Shown piece after piece: positions 29,618 to 38,318 of a stretch of DNA of 60,458 bases. The stretch covers positions 1 to 60,458 of the forward strand of contig NZ_JAAXCM010000041.1 in assembly GCF_019734885.1 (NCBI RefSeq). Direction: 5' to 3'. Under the pieces are notes generated by a model that was given only the letters and a program-made list of their open reading frames with translations, made no database searches and was not told the origin of the DNA. The position numbers and the translations under genes are program-made. Each line of letters starts with the position of its first letter. The first letter of the stretch is position 1. The stretch comes from Pseudocoprococcus catus (lineage in GTDB: Bacteria > Bacillota > Clostridia > Lachnospirales > Lachnospiraceae).

Positions 29618-30520
29618 ATGGTAAAGGTAATTGGCGTGAGATTCCGAAACGCAGGAAAAATCTATTATTTTGATCCGCTGGATATGGATATAGAAGTGGG
29701 GCAGAATGTGATTGTAGAAACTGCGAGAGGTATTGAATATGGCCATGTCCTCATCGCACCGCGTGAAGTGGATAACAGCAATGTGATCCAGCCGTTGAAG
29801 GCAGTCATTCGTCTTGCAACGCCGGAAGATGATGAGATAGAACAAAAGAACAAAGAAAAAGAAAAAGACGCATTTAAGATCTGTCTTGAAAAGATTGCAA
29901 AACATAAATTACAGATGAAACTGATCGATGCGGAATACACATTTGACAACAATAAGGTCCTTTTTTATTTTACGGCAGACGGGCGTATTGATTTCCGTGA
30001 GCTGGTCAAAGATCTGGCATCTGTTTTTAAAACACGTATTGAACTGCGTCAGATCGGTGTCCGTGATGAGACAAAGATTATGGGCGGTATTGGTATTTGC
30101 GGCAGAAGTCTCTGCTGTCATACTTTCCTGTCTGAATTTGCACCGGTATCTATTAAGATGGCAAAGGAGCAGAATCTGTCGCTGAATCCGACAAAGATCA
30201 GCGGTGTATGCGGACGACTGATGTGTTGTCTGAAGAATGAGGAAGAGACGTATGAATGGCTGAACAGTAAACTTCCGAATATCGGTGATCGTGTGACAAC
30301 AGATGATGGATTTAAAGGCGAGGTGCAGAGTGTCAGTGTCCTCAGACAGCTTGTAAAGGTCATTGTAAACCTTGAGAACGATGAGAAAGAAATCCGTGAA
30401 TACAAAGTGAGTCAGCTGAAGTTTCGGCCAAAACGCCGCAGAGACAAAGGCAATGTGAATGATGCAGAACTGAAAGCTCTTGAGGCAATGGATCGCAAGG
30501 AAGGAAAGTCATCATTATAA
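29618..30520 (+). CDS. ricT: PSP1-domain protein RicT (YaaT)
   Basis: The 300-aa protein matches YaaT/RicT of the Y-complex (RicA-RicF-RicT), which controls RNase Y-dependent mRNA maturation in Bacillus. The cysteines GICGRSLCC and GVCGRLMCCLKNE (about residues 151-208) are the Fe-S ligands in that family. It lies in the conserved holB-yaaT-yabB order, and its stop overlaps the next start (TAATG). Confidence 0.92.
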   Translation: MVKVIGVRFRNAGKIYYFDPLDMDIEVGQNVIVETARGIEYGHVLIAPREVDNSNVIQPLKAVIRLATPEDDEIEQKNKEKEKDAFKICLEKIAKHKLQMKLIDAEYTFDNNKVLFYFTADGRIDFRELVKDLASVFKTRIELRQIGVRDETKIMGGIGICGRSLCCHTFLSEFAPVSIKMAKEQNLSLNPTKISGVCGRLMCCLKNEEETYEWLNSKLPNIGDRVTTDDGFKGEVQSVSVLRQLVKVIVNLENDEKEIREYKVSQLKFRPKRRRDKGNVNDAELKALEAMDRKEGKSSL

Positions 30521-31254
30521 TGGAATATTTATTACCTGGGGAAAGATTTGATGAGCTTCAAAGAAATGGTTACCGCATTATCCAAAATCCGGCAAAATTC
30601 TGTTTTGGAATGGACGCGGTGCTGCTGTCAGGTTTTGCACGGGCAAAACGTGGTGAAAAGGTGCTGGATCTTGGAACAGGAACAGGAATTATTCCGATTC
30701 TGATGGAAGCCAAGACAGAAGGTGAACATTTTACGGGCCTTGAGATACAGTCAGAAAGCGCTGATATGGCGGCACGAAGTGTGGCCTGCAACGGCCTGCA
30801 GGAGAAGATCAATATCGTAACAGGGGATATCAAAGAAGCATCTCAGATATTTGGAGCTGCTTCTTTTGAGGTTGTTACGACGAATCCGCCGTATATGACA
30901 GATACTCATGGTCTGAAGAACCCTGATCTGCCAAAGGCCATTGCACGTCATGAGGTAATGTGTACACTGGATGATGTGGTGCGTGAAGGTGCCAGAGTGC
31001 TGAAGCCTGGGGGACGATTTTATATGGTGCATCGCCCTTTCAGACTGGTTGAGATTTTTCAGACGATGACAAAGTATAAGCTTGAACCAAAGCGGATGAA
31101 GCTAGTGTATCCAATGGCAGATCGTGAACCGAATATGGTACTGATCGAAGGCATACGCGGGGCAAAGTCGATGATCAAGATCGAGAAACCGCTGATCGTG
31201 TATGAGAAACCGGGAATATATACTTCAGAAATTTATGATATCTATGGTTATTAG
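30520..31254 (+). CDS. trmN6: tRNA1(Val) A37 N6-methyltransferase
   Basis: The 244-aa SAM-dependent methyltransferase of the TrmN6/YabB family. The SAM motif is LDLGTGTGIIPILM (about residues 49-62) and the catalytic motif VTTNPPYM (about 122-129) is the N6-adenine NPPY type. It probably methylates A37 of a tRNA. The N-terminal FGMDAVLLSGFA is characteristic. It shares the TAATG overlap with ricT. Confidence 0.9.
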   Translation: MEYLLPGERFDELQRNGYRIIQNPAKFCFGMDAVLLSGFARAKRGEKVLDLGTGTGIIPILMEAKTEGEHFTGLEIQSESADMAARSVACNGLQEKINIVTGDIKEASQIFGAASFEVVTTNPPYMTDTHGLKNPDLPKAIARHEVMCTLDDVVREGARVLKPGGRFYMVHRPFRLVEIFQTMTKYKLEPKRMKLVYPMADREPNMVLIEGIRGAKSMIKIEKPLIVYEKPGIYTSEIYDIYGY

Positions 31255-31270
31255 AAAGGAAACGGCGTCA

Positions 31271-32122
31271 ATGGCAGGAAAATTATATTTATGTGCAACA
31301 CCTATCGGCAATTTGGATGACATTACTTACCGTGTCCTTGAGACATTGAAATCAGTAGATCTGATTGCTGCAGAAGATACCCGCAACAGCATCAAATTAC
31401 TGAATCATTTTGATATTCATGTACCGATGACAAGTTATCATGAGTTTAACAAAATAGATAAAGCAAAGTATCTGGTTAATCGAATGTTAGAAGGCGTGAA
31501 CATTGCGTTGATTACAGATGCCGGAACACCGGGGATTTCGGATCCGGGAGAAGAGCTGGTACGTTTTTGCTATGAGGCAGGGATTGAAGTGACTTCCCTT
31601 CCGGGACCGGCTGCGTGCATTACAGCGCTGACGCTGTCAGGGTTATCCACCCGAAGATTTTGTTTTGAAGGGTTTCTGCCGACAGATAAAAAGGAAAGGC
31701 AGGTTGTTCTTGAACGTCTGAAGAAAGAGACAAGGACGACAGTTTTTTATGAAGCACCGCACAGGCTCTTAAAGACCCTTCTTCTGCTCATAGAGGCGGC
31801 AGGAGAGGAGAGAAAGGTTTCTGTATGCCGTGAGATCACAAAACGCCATGAAACGGTGTTCAGAGCGACTCTGGGGGAAGCATATGCTTATTATCAGGCT
31901 AATGATCCGAAAGGGGAAATTGTTCTGGTATTGGAAGGAGTCTCACAGAGGAAACTGGATGAGGAACAGCAGCAGTCCTGGGAGAGTATGTCCATTGAAG
32001 ATCATATGGCGCTGTATATGAGCCGAGGCCTCCCAAAAAAAGAAGCGATGAAGCACGTGGCAACGGACAGAGGTGTGACGAAGAGGGATATTTATCAGTA
32101 TCTGATCGATCATGAAGAATAA
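31271..32122 (+). CDS. rsmI: 16S rRNA 2'-O-ribose C1402 methyltransferase
   Basis: The 283-aa tetrapyrrole-methylase-fold enzyme methylates the ribose of C1402. Motifs are YLCATPIGNLDDIT (residues 6-19), AAEDTRNSIKLL, TDAGTPGISDPG and SLPGPAACITAL. The start at 31271 gives the family N-terminus and follows GAAAGGAAACGGC. The frame is open back to 31202 inside trmN6, but that extension is out of family. The C-terminal PKKEAMKHVA segment is typical. Confidence 0.95.
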   Translation: MAGKLYLCATPIGNLDDITYRVLETLKSVDLIAAEDTRNSIKLLNHFDIHVPMTSYHEFNKIDKAKYLVNRMLEGVNIALITDAGTPGISDPGEELVRFCYEAGIEVTSLPGPAACITALTLSGLSTRRFCFEGFLPTDKKERQVVLERLKKETRTTVFYEAPHRLLKTLLLLIEAAGEERKVSVCREITKRHETVFRATLGEAYAYYQANDPKGEIVLVLEGVSQRKLDEEQQQSWESMSIEDHMALYMSRGLPKKEAMKHVATDRGVTKRDIYQYLIDHEE

Positions 32123-32147
32123 GCCGGGTAAAGCCTGATGAATAGAC

Positions 32148-32175
32148 AAAAGATGGGAGATATCTCCCATCTTTT
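32148..32175. terminator. Bidirectional terminator between rsmI and abrB
   Basis: A perfect 28-bp palindrome with A4 and T4 at its ends ends the rightward rsmI transcript and the convergent abrB transcript. It touches the abrB stop codon. Confidence 0.85.
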
Positions 32176-32443
32176 ATGCGTTTTCAATGACATGAAGACC
32201 TGCAAGGCGGGCCATTTCCATGATGGATTGCTTAGAAACTTTTTTGTCGTGAAAGTCGATCAGTTCATCCATATTGCCTGTGAAGATATCACTTGCTTCG
32301 TATTTTCTCAAAATGATGCGGTCATCATCCACAAAGATTTCAAGGGGATCGTGTTCACCGATATTCAAGTTGCGTCGGAGCTCAATAGGGAGCGTAATTC
32401 TTCCGAGATCATCCAGCTTTCTGACAACTCCTGTACTTTTCAT
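32174..32443 (-). CDS. abrB: AbrB-family transition-state regulator
   Basis: The 89-aa protein has the AbrB swapped-hairpin DNA-binding domain: MKSTGVVRKLDDLGRITLPI (1-20), then LEIFVDDDRIILRKY. A C-terminal multimerisation region follows. Bacillus AbrB represses post-exponential genes and its gene sits at this same position after rsmI. The start at 32443 follows AAGGAGG. The frame is open to 32542, but that part overlaps a leader terminator and is not family sequence. Confidence 0.92.
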   Translation of the reverse strand: MKSTGVVRKLDDLGRITLPIELRRNLNIGEHDPLEIFVDDDRIILRKYEASDIFTGNMDELIDFHDKKVSKQSIMEMARLAGLHVIENA

Positions 32444-32490
32444 CAAAAAAACCTCCTTATTTCGGGCAGGCAAACGGTAAGGCAGCCTGC

Positions 32491-32533
32491 GAAAAATAAA
32501 AAAGACAACCAAAACAAGTGTTTTGATTGTCTT
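32491..32533 (-). terminator. Terminator hairpin inside the abrB leader
   Basis: In the abrB mRNA leader AAGACAATCAAAAC (533-520, leftward) pairs with GTTTTGGTTGTCTT (515-502; one mismatch) around a 4-nt loop and is followed by TTTTATTTTTC. This is a complete rho-independent terminator lying about 20-60 nt after the promoter and 48 nt before the start codon. A second small stem (GCAGGC/GCCTGC, 32466-32490) lies between it and the binding site. It looks like an attenuator. Confidence 0.75.
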
Positions 32534-32561
32534 CTTCGACATACATATTTATCTGCGTCTT

Positions 32562-32590
32562 AATATATCATTTACAAAAGAAGATGTCAA
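32562..32590 (-). promoter_or_regulatory. Promoter of abrB
   Basis: Minus-strand TTGACA (32585-32590), 17-bp spacer, TATATT (32562-32567). Initiation would fall near 32555, upstream of the leader terminator. Confidence 0.8.
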
Positions 32591-32637
32591 TAAAATTTGT
32601 TGAATTTTTCCATATTTGTGACGGCGGAAAATTGTTG

Positions 32638-32665
32638 TTGGACGACAGTTTTACGAAATTATACA
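32638..32665 (+). promoter_or_regulatory. Promoter of the isochorismatase-like gene
   Basis: TTGGAC (32638-32643), 16-bp spacer, TATACA (32660-32665). The rest of the 32666-32785 leader shows no recognised element. Confidence 0.55.
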
Positions 32666-32785
32666 TGGCAGACGTCTGTTTTATATTGTCAGATGAAGGG
32701 ATAAATGGTAGAATGAATGGGAGAGCATGTCCGAAACGGGGGATAAATGTGTCGGACTAGATAGAACAATAATGGAGGGTTTACA

Positions 32786-33328
32786 ATGAGAATTTTACCG
32801 GAAGAAACAGGGGCTGTTGTGATCGATATGCAGGAGAAGCTGATGAGTGCCATGCACGAAACGAAGGCATGTGAAGAGAAGGCAGCTATGCTTTTGAAAG
32901 GACTTCAGGTTTTATCCGTTCCGACTGTGATCGTGCAGCAGTATACAAAGGGACTTGGCAATACACTGCCGTCACTTTATGAGGCAGCAGGCACAACAGA
33001 ATATTGCGAGAAAGCTTCATTCAGCTGCTGCAGGAATAAAGCCATTCTGGATAAACTCGAAGCTATGGGCAAGAAGAATATGCTTGTTATGGGAACAGAA
33101 GCCCATATTTGCGTGCTGCAGTCATGTATGGATCTGAAAGCAGCAGGTTTTCAGCCGGTGATGGTCGTGGATGCAGTGGCTTCAAGACGTGAAGAGGATA
33201 AGAAGATTGCCATTGAGAGGGCGATTCAGGAAGGTATTCTGGTGACAACAGCGGAGGCTGTTTTGTTTGAACTGACACTGGATTCTACCAATCCATGTTT
33301 TAAGGCCATTTCTAAACTGGTAAAATAA
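32786..33328 (+). CDS. Isochorismatase-family cysteine hydrolase
   Basis: The 180-aa protein has the family triad: Asp in VVIDMQEKL (about residue 12), Lys in the KASFSCC region, and the nucleophile Cys in GTEAHICVLQSC (about 110). The non-prolyl cis bond region is in MGTEAH. Relatives hydrolyse nicotinamide, isochorismate or small carbamoyl compounds; the substrate here is unknown. Nicotinamidase is possible given the nad genes in this window, but its metal-ligand triad is not evident. Confidence 0.82.
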   Translation: MRILPEETGAVVIDMQEKLMSAMHETKACEEKAAMLLKGLQVLSVPTVIVQQYTKGLGNTLPSLYEAAGTTEYCEKASFSCCRNKAILDKLEAMGKKNMLVMGTEAHICVLQSCMDLKAAGFQPVMVVDAVASRREEDKKIAIERAIQEGILVTTAEAVLFELTLDSTNPCFKAISKLVK

Positions 33329-33355
33329 AAAATGGGCGATAGTGCCCATCTTTTA
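33327..33355 (+). terminator. Terminator after the isochorismatase-like gene
   Basis: ATGGGC (33332-33337) pairs with GCCCAT (33343-33348), flanked by A4 and followed by CTTTT. It faces the convergent DtxR-family gene. Confidence 0.7.
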
Positions 33356-33375
33356 TGCGGTGTTTATGATCTGAA

Positions 33376-33792
33376 CTATTTTGGTTTTTTGTCGGCAGAT
33401 TTTTTGTCTGCCGATTTTTTTATAAATTTCTTTAATTTCTTACGGGTACCTTTGCTGATATCATGTTCCATCAGATCGGCTTCGGCGATGGCTGTCTGTT
33501 CATCCACATCAAGAATTTCAGTGAGAAAACGATAGATGATCTTGTTGGTATCAAGAATATTCTTGGCCATATCAGATCCGGATTCCGTCAGAATAATTTT
33601 GCCGTAATGTTCATGTTCAAGCAGCTGAAGCTCTTTTAATGTGTTCATGGCTCTGTTGACACTTGGCTTGGAGATGCCCAGAGAGCGTGCAATATCCGTA
33701 ACTCGAACTTCCTGACCTTCAAGGTTCAAAAGGTATATTTCTTTTAAATAATCTTCCAGAGATGCAGATAATCGGGTTGTTTCTTCTTTCAT
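33376..33792 (-). CDS. DtxR/MntR-family metal-dependent repressor
   Basis: The 138-aa protein has the N-terminal winged helix SLEDYLKEIYLL, VTDIARSLGISKPSVNRAM and KIILTESG, followed by the dimerisation helices with metal-ligand-like Glu/His (LMEHDISK). The usual SH3-like third domain is absent, as in MntR. The C-terminus is a basic KKSADKK repeat. The start at 33792 follows AAAGGTGG. It probably senses Mn2+ or Fe2+; the target genes are not evident here. Confidence 0.85.
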   Translation of the reverse strand: MKEETTRLSASLEDYLKEIYLLNLEGQEVRVTDIARSLGISKPSVNRAMNTLKELQLLEHEHYGKIILTESGSDMAKNILDTNKIIYRFLTEILDVDEQTAIAEADLMEHDISKGTRKKLKKFIKKSADKKSADKKPK

Positions 33793-33864
33793 ATTTATTA
33801 CCACCTTTCAGCTTGTGCGGTCTGGTTTCGCGTCTTTAGGATTCAGACTCTGTTCATAAAAGAC

Positions 33865-34299
33865 TCAGATATTCTTCAGGTTATTTTCAAATGAGGAGAG
33901 GCCTTTGATCAGAACTTTACATTCTTCTTCCGTCAGAGAAGAATGAATGGCATCCACAATTCTTGTGTGAAAATCTGCGTGATGTCTGAATGCAGCCTCA
34001 CCTTTTTGGGTGAGTGATACGAGAACAACACGACGGTCTGTCTCACTGCGGGTTCGGAGTACATATTCTTTGCGGACCAGGCCATTGATGGCAATGGTCA
34101 GTGTACCGACAGTGACCCCCACCTTCCTGGCGAGAGAAGACATGTTGACTTCATTACTCAGGCCAATGGCATTGATGACATGCATGTCATTGACGGAGAT
34201 GTCTTTGAAAGTGTCTCTGATAAGAAAATTCCGTTCAATATCCAGTGCGTAATCAAAAAGATAAACAAGAATTTCATTTAGTTGATCATAATTGTCCAT
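33865..34299 (-). CDS. MarR-family transcriptional regulator
   Basis: The 144-aa protein has the MarR winged helix: VNMSSLARKVGVTVGTLTIA, then LVRKEYVLRTRSETDRRVVLVSLT as the wing (about residues 72-95). Flanking helices form the dimer. The ligand is unknown. It lies 72 nt before the DtxR-like gene in the same direction and behind its own promoter. It may regulate pckA, the divergent metabolic genes or itself; that is not determined. Confidence 0.88.
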   Translation of the reverse strand: MDNYDQLNEILVYLFDYALDIERNFLIRDTFKDISVNDMHVINAIGLSNEVNMSSLARKVGVTVGTLTIAINGLVRKEYVLRTRSETDRRVVLVSLTQKGEAAFRHHADFHTRIVDAIHSSLTEEECKVLIKGLSSFENNLKNI

Positions 34300-34344
34300 A
34301 AAAAAGCCCTTTCTGTTTATTAACGCGCATTCTTTCTAAGGCTC

Positions 34345-34373
34345 ATTATAGCATTTGTGTCAGGGGAGGGCAA
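34345..34373 (-). promoter_or_regulatory. Promoter of the MarR gene
   Basis: Minus-strand TTGCCC (34368-34373), 17-bp spacer, TATAAT (34345-34350). Confidence 0.65.
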
Positions 34374-34374
34374 C

Positions 34375-34417
34375 AAAAATAAATAAACAGGAGGAGATGA
34401 CAGCACATCTCCTCCTG
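34375..34417 (-). terminator. Terminator of pckA
   Basis: A perfect 12-bp stem (34388-34399 with 34406-34417) is followed leftward by TTTATTTTTG. It lies downstream of the pckA stop. Confidence 0.85.
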
Positions 34418-34458
34418 CAGGAATGATTATTAAAAATTCAGTTAACCAGCGTTAACAA

Positions 34459-36156
34459 TTATTTCAATTCATCGACAACTTTCTGGATAGCAGCAAGTGC
34501 ATCATCAGGAAGTTTATCATAACCTTCTTTTTCAGTTGCGAAAGCCTTGATCTCATTGACACGGTCATTCATACGGGCTTTCAGCTGATCAGTGTAATTC
34601 TTGTCCTGCATGTCAGGAACGAAGCCTTCCCAATCCATGATCTCGATATCGGAGAATGGACCCCACTGATGGAAATCTGCACGTTTTTCAACGATGGCTT
34701 CAAGAATACCAAGCGTATCTTCTTTTTGGACTTTTTTGCCCATGAAATCGCCTGTATTGACGATATAGCAGTCTACGTTCTTTTCTTCTACCAGTTTCTT
34801 GAACTTCGCATAATCATTGGCCAACGGATATGTTCTGAATGGGTTGGCATAAGGAACAACAACCAGTTTGTTAGGATCTACACCAGGAGCAAGTCTTTCA
34901 GCTGAAGATCTCTTTGTGGCAAGTGTTGCACCCATAACAGAAGCAAGGGATGCACCTTTCAGCTTAACAACCGGTGGAATTGTAGGGTCTTTCATAATCC
35001 AGAAGATCGCATTAACAGGGGCGTTAATCTTGTCCACACGGTTCGGAGACCAGAGCTTGGACTTGATGGCACGGCCGTTGCCGTTACGGATATCTTCTGT
35101 GACAAGCTGAATCTTGCCGTCCTCATCCATTGTAGCGGAGCAGTTCTGAGCTGTCAGAAGGAATTTGTTGTCTGCGCATCCTGTAGGATAATCGGCTGTC
35201 TTATCAAAGTAGGTTGGTTCAATGGCGATGGATGAACATGTATCAGTGTTGATAATGAAGGCATCGTCATGCAGAACTTTAATTTCGTATTTGCCGCCGT
35301 GTTTTGCATGTGTCAGAGTGGATTTACCTGAGCCTGACAGACCGTAAACGGATGCAACATATTTGGAACCATCAGGAAGGAGATATTCTTTCTGGCCGCC
35401 ATGGCAGGAAGCATAGCCGTTGCGGTTGGCGATTGCCCATACCATTGTCAGTGTACCTTTCTTATGTTCACCAAAGTATCTCATACCAAGGATGCATGCG
35501 CAGTTGGTTTCTGTATTGAAGTAGCAGAGTGTCTTTTTAGCAGGGTCGCTTAAGCAGTCAAGGCTGACGCCAGGTGCTTCATTCGGGATCCACTGCGGAT
35601 CAGAGAAGATATAGATATCTGCTTCTTTGCCGTCACCCACAGGTTTGGAAGCCTTATACATCTTTACATAATCATCGGACATATACTGGAAGTTCAGCAT
35701 CCAGTTGTAAAGAATATTCTCCTCGCCTTCCGGAATCAGAAGATGGCATTTAACCATGAATTCAGGATCAAGACCTGCATAAACGGTTGCATGATATAAT
35801 TTCTTGAATCTTGCTGTGTAAACCGCATCCATGACAATTTTGTCCAGTGCATCACAGTCAACCCCAGGTTCACCTGCAATACGGCGGGCAGTAGCATAAC
35901 GGCCTGTAATGGCACCATCGTTGAAAAGAAGGACTCTTGCATCGCTGTCAAGACCAAATTCTTCACCTCTGTAAACAGGCATATCTGTTACGATTGTACC
36001 AGGTGAATTCTTAGCCAGATTGTAAGCTTCTTTTAAGGTGTTGACTTTGACAACATTATTGCCGTAGAAGGCAGCTTCGATGATAGAACGTGTCTTGGAA
36101 AAACCAACTTTTCCGGCACCGATTTCGTTGAGTGGATAATAAGCTTTTGTTGACAT
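34459..36156 (-). CDS. pckA: Phosphoenolpyruvate carboxykinase (ATP)
   Basis: The 565-aa ATP-dependent enzyme interconverts oxaloacetate and PEP. Kinase-1a is GLSGSGKST (272-280) and kinase-2 is DDAF (297-300); the PEPCK-specific FNTETNCACILGMRYFGE lies at about 213-230. In anaerobic gut clostridia it often runs in the PEP-carboxylating, ATP-forming direction, which would feed malate to the fumarase of this window. The start at 36156 follows AGGAGGAGTAT. The open frame extends to 36201 without support. Confidence 0.96.
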   Translation of the reverse strand: MSTKAYYPLNEIGAGKVGFSKTRSIIEAAFYGNNVVKVNTLKEAYNLAKNSPGTIVTDMPVYRGEEFGLDSDARVLLFNDGAITGRYATARRIAGEPGVDCDALDKIVMDAVYTARFKKLYHATVYAGLDPEFMVKCHLLIPEGEENILYNWMLNFQYMSDDYVKMYKASKPVGDGKEADIYIFSDPQWIPNEAPGVSLDCLSDPAKKTLCYFNTETNCACILGMRYFGEHKKGTLTMVWAIANRNGYASCHGGQKEYLLPDGSKYVASVYGLSGSGKSTLTHAKHGGKYEIKVLHDDAFIINTDTCSSIAIEPTYFDKTADYPTGCADNKFLLTAQNCSATMDEDGKIQLVTEDIRNGNGRAIKSKLWSPNRVDKINAPVNAIFWIMKDPTIPPVVKLKGASLASVMGATLATKRSSAERLAPGVDPNKLVVVPYANPFRTYPLANDYAKFKKLVEEKNVDCYIVNTGDFMGKKVQKEDTLGILEAIVEKRADFHQWGPFSDIEIMDWEGFVPDMQDKNYTDQLKARMNDRVNEIKAFATEKEGYDKLPDDALAAIQKVVDELK

Positions 36157-36223
36157 ATCTATACTCCTCCTGAAATGATAATTCAAGTTGATCACTTGCA
36201 CATAGTTGTGCAGCGCATACCAC

Positions 36224-36260
36224 TAATCAATAGTTTAGTTGATTAAAGAGGGAATGTCAA
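36224..36260 (-). promoter_or_regulatory. pckA promoter with overlapping operator-like dyad
   Basis: Minus-strand TTGACA (36255-36260), 17-bp spacer, TAAACT (36232-36237). The inverted repeat TAATCAA-N8-TTGATTA (36224-36245) is centred on the -10, so a bound protein would block initiation. Confidence 0.7.
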
Positions 36261-36274
36261 GTTGAACAGGAGAA

Positions 36275-38092
36275 TCAAGCATCAATATAATCTTTTTGTA
36301 TATATTTCTCTAATATGTCAAAGGAACATGGACCGACATTTAGGATACATTGATGAAATTGTGTTAAGTCGAAATCATCTCCCATGGTTTCTTCGGTATC
36401 CTCCCGCAGTTCTTTAAATTCCATGTAGCCGATACAGTACGGCAGGTAGGACGCGGGATCGGCTACGATAGCCCGAAAAACGGAATGAACGGTTTCGTCA
36501 TCATCAAAGCCATAATCAGCCAGAAATTCGGCCGTATTTTCTTCAGTCCAGCCCTCGTAGTGGATACCAAGGTCAATGCGTCCGTAGAGGGCCAGGGTGA
36601 TATCCTGATTCAGCTGCAGGCAGCGAATGAGGGAGCTGTCAAGTCCGGTCCATTCGTAAGACATATTCTCCGCATAGGTGGCCCATCCTTCAACGTAACC
36701 GAGAAAATTCATAGTCTGACGCAATGGATCTGGCTTGGTGGCTGAAAAGGCAGACTGCTGATAGAGATGTCCCGGATAGCCTTCGTGGGCCAGCGTTGTG
36801 AAAAGAGTCAGATTGTCTGTAATCTGACTGTTGTTCAGGTAAATGACATTGCTGTCAGTGACGTCTACCGGCGGAATCATATAGAAAGCAGGATTCATGC
36901 TGTCTTCCAGTGATTCAGGTACGTATTTAAGGGTATATTGATCTGTGACAGCATCGGGAAAATTGTCTTTCAGATCTTTTTGAAGGGCAGAAAGGATGTC
37001 CTTCGGATCGCTGATAGCAATATCCATGTTTTCATCCAATTGATCAGACAGTTTTTCATCAGAAGAGATAAGAACAACCATTTGCAGCATACTGCTTTTG
37101 AGGGTATCATCCAGCCATTCGATCAATTCATCAGGGGACTTGGAGGAACCGGTCTTAGTTTTGATCAGATATTCATAGTATTCTTTGCCATGGTCAAAAT
37201 AGTACAGACCGTTGTCATTGGTTCCGTTGCCTTTCAAAGCGTTTAAGCCATCAATGAGGGAATGATAAGCAGGAATGACATAATTCTTTACAGAATGATT
37301 ATTCTGATCGATATAGGATGATTTTTCAGCGTCTGACAGATCAGAGATGGCTTCGAGTTTATCAGGAAAGACTTCTATGAGCATGTTGTTGTTCGGATCT
37401 TCTATAAATGTCTGACAGGCATCGACAACCTCTTTTACAGATTCATCAGACATAAACAGGCCCACATTGGCTTTGGCTTTTTCATAATCAAGAATATTGT
37501 TGAAATAGTCAGGAAAATCTTTCAGCAGTGTCAAATAGTCATCAATATCAGCACGGCTGTAAAAAGCGTACTCTGACATCATCACAGGCAGCAGGCTCTG
37601 GATACCGGAAGTGCTGCTTAAATACTCGGGATAATAAAAGAGTTCCCTGGTGTCATACATCTGGTCTGTGTCAAGAAATTCATCAAGAATATCATAGGTT
37701 TGCTGCTGCTTTTTATCCAGGCTGTCATAATCAAAATCGTGCAGTTCACTTTGGAGGGCGGAGGTGCTGATATCGGATACAAAGGTTGAAATCGGATTCT
37801 GCAGGTCAATACGGCCAAGATTTATGTTATCAAGGTCAATATCATAGGCGGATGGATCCTGGAGTTCAAAATGCAGCGTCAATGCATCCGTACTGATGGA
37901 TTGGGTGAAAATTTCCCGTGTAAAGTCATCGAATTCAGTATTGGCCTCTATGCTTGAGGAACCAACACTGTAACGATGATCATAAAGGTCCTGAGCGGCA
38001 GCTGATGTCAGCAGACTGTTGGATGAACAGCCGCATAAAAGTATAGATGAAATGATCAGGCTGGCAGTCATTTGTCGAAATGTTTTTTTCAT
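36275..38092 (-). CDS. DUF885-family lipoprotein, metallopeptidase-like
   Basis: The 605-aa protein has a signal peptide (residues 1-21) ending in a lipobox, LCG-Cys22, so it is predicted to be a surface lipoprotein. The DUF885 domain fills the rest, with the zinc-site-like HEGYPGH (436-442) and a downstream EGWATYAENM containing the probable third ligand. Peptidase activity is inferred from the motif. The start at 38092 follows GAGAGGAG. The long leftward frame begins further upstream, but that is not signal-peptide sequence. It precedes pckA with 118 bp between them. Confidence 0.85.
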   Translation of the reverse strand: MKKTFRQMTASLIISSILLCGCSSNSLLTSAAAQDLYDHRYSVGSSSIEANTEFDDFTREIFTQSISTDALTLHFELQDPSAYDIDLDNINLGRIDLQNPISTFVSDISTSALQSELHDFDYDSLDKKQQQTYDILDEFLDTDQMYDTRELFYYPEYLSSTSGIQSLLPVMMSEYAFYSRADIDDYLTLLKDFPDYFNNILDYEKAKANVGLFMSDESVKEVVDACQTFIEDPNNNMLIEVFPDKLEAISDLSDAEKSSYIDQNNHSVKNYVIPAYHSLIDGLNALKGNGTNDNGLYYFDHGKEYYEYLIKTKTGSSKSPDELIEWLDDTLKSSMLQMVVLISSDEKLSDQLDENMDIAISDPKDILSALQKDLKDNFPDAVTDQYTLKYVPESLEDSMNPAFYMIPPVDVTDSNVIYLNNSQITDNLTLFTTLAHEGYPGHLYQQSAFSATKPDPLRQTMNFLGYVEGWATYAENMSYEWTGLDSSLIRCLQLNQDITLALYGRIDLGIHYEGWTEENTAEFLADYGFDDDETVHSVFRAIVADPASYLPYCIGYMEFKELREDTEETMGDDFDLTQFHQCILNVGPCSFDILEKYIQKDYIDA

Positions 38093-38229
38093 AATAAAGG
38101 GACTCCTCTCTTTGCGGGTATTATTATTCAGAGCGAAGGTGTGTGCTGATTGACAGTATGGATTGTTTATGCACATTATAGCATAGGAGTAGTATGGCAG
38201 TCTTCTTCTATTTTTATGTTATTTTGCAG

Positions 38230-38258
38230 TTGTATTCATGTTTTGGTTATACTATAAT
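38230..38258 (+). promoter_or_regulatory. Promoter of metG
   Basis: TTGTAT (38230-38235), 17-bp spacer, TATAAT (38253-38258). No T-box leader lies between it and metG. Confidence 0.7.
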
Positions 38259-38318
38259 TAGTAACTAGAATGAATATTTGCGCCTCGGTGCGTTGGATAG
38301 ATCAGGAGGAGAGAAAAA

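Noticed and set aside
32527-32760. 77-aa plus-strand ORF upstream of the isochorismatase-like gene
   Set aside because: It covers the abrB promoter and leader and the next gene's promoter, has no binding site and no family resemblance.
32786-33328. Assignment of the cysteine hydrolase as nicotinamidase PncA
   Set aside because: The metal-binding Asp/His motif expected of PncA is not evident, so only the superfamily is called.
33390-33430. Inverted repeat that looks like a terminator at the DtxR-family 3' end
   Set aside because: It lies inside the coding frame and encodes the KKSADKK repeat of the C-terminal tail.
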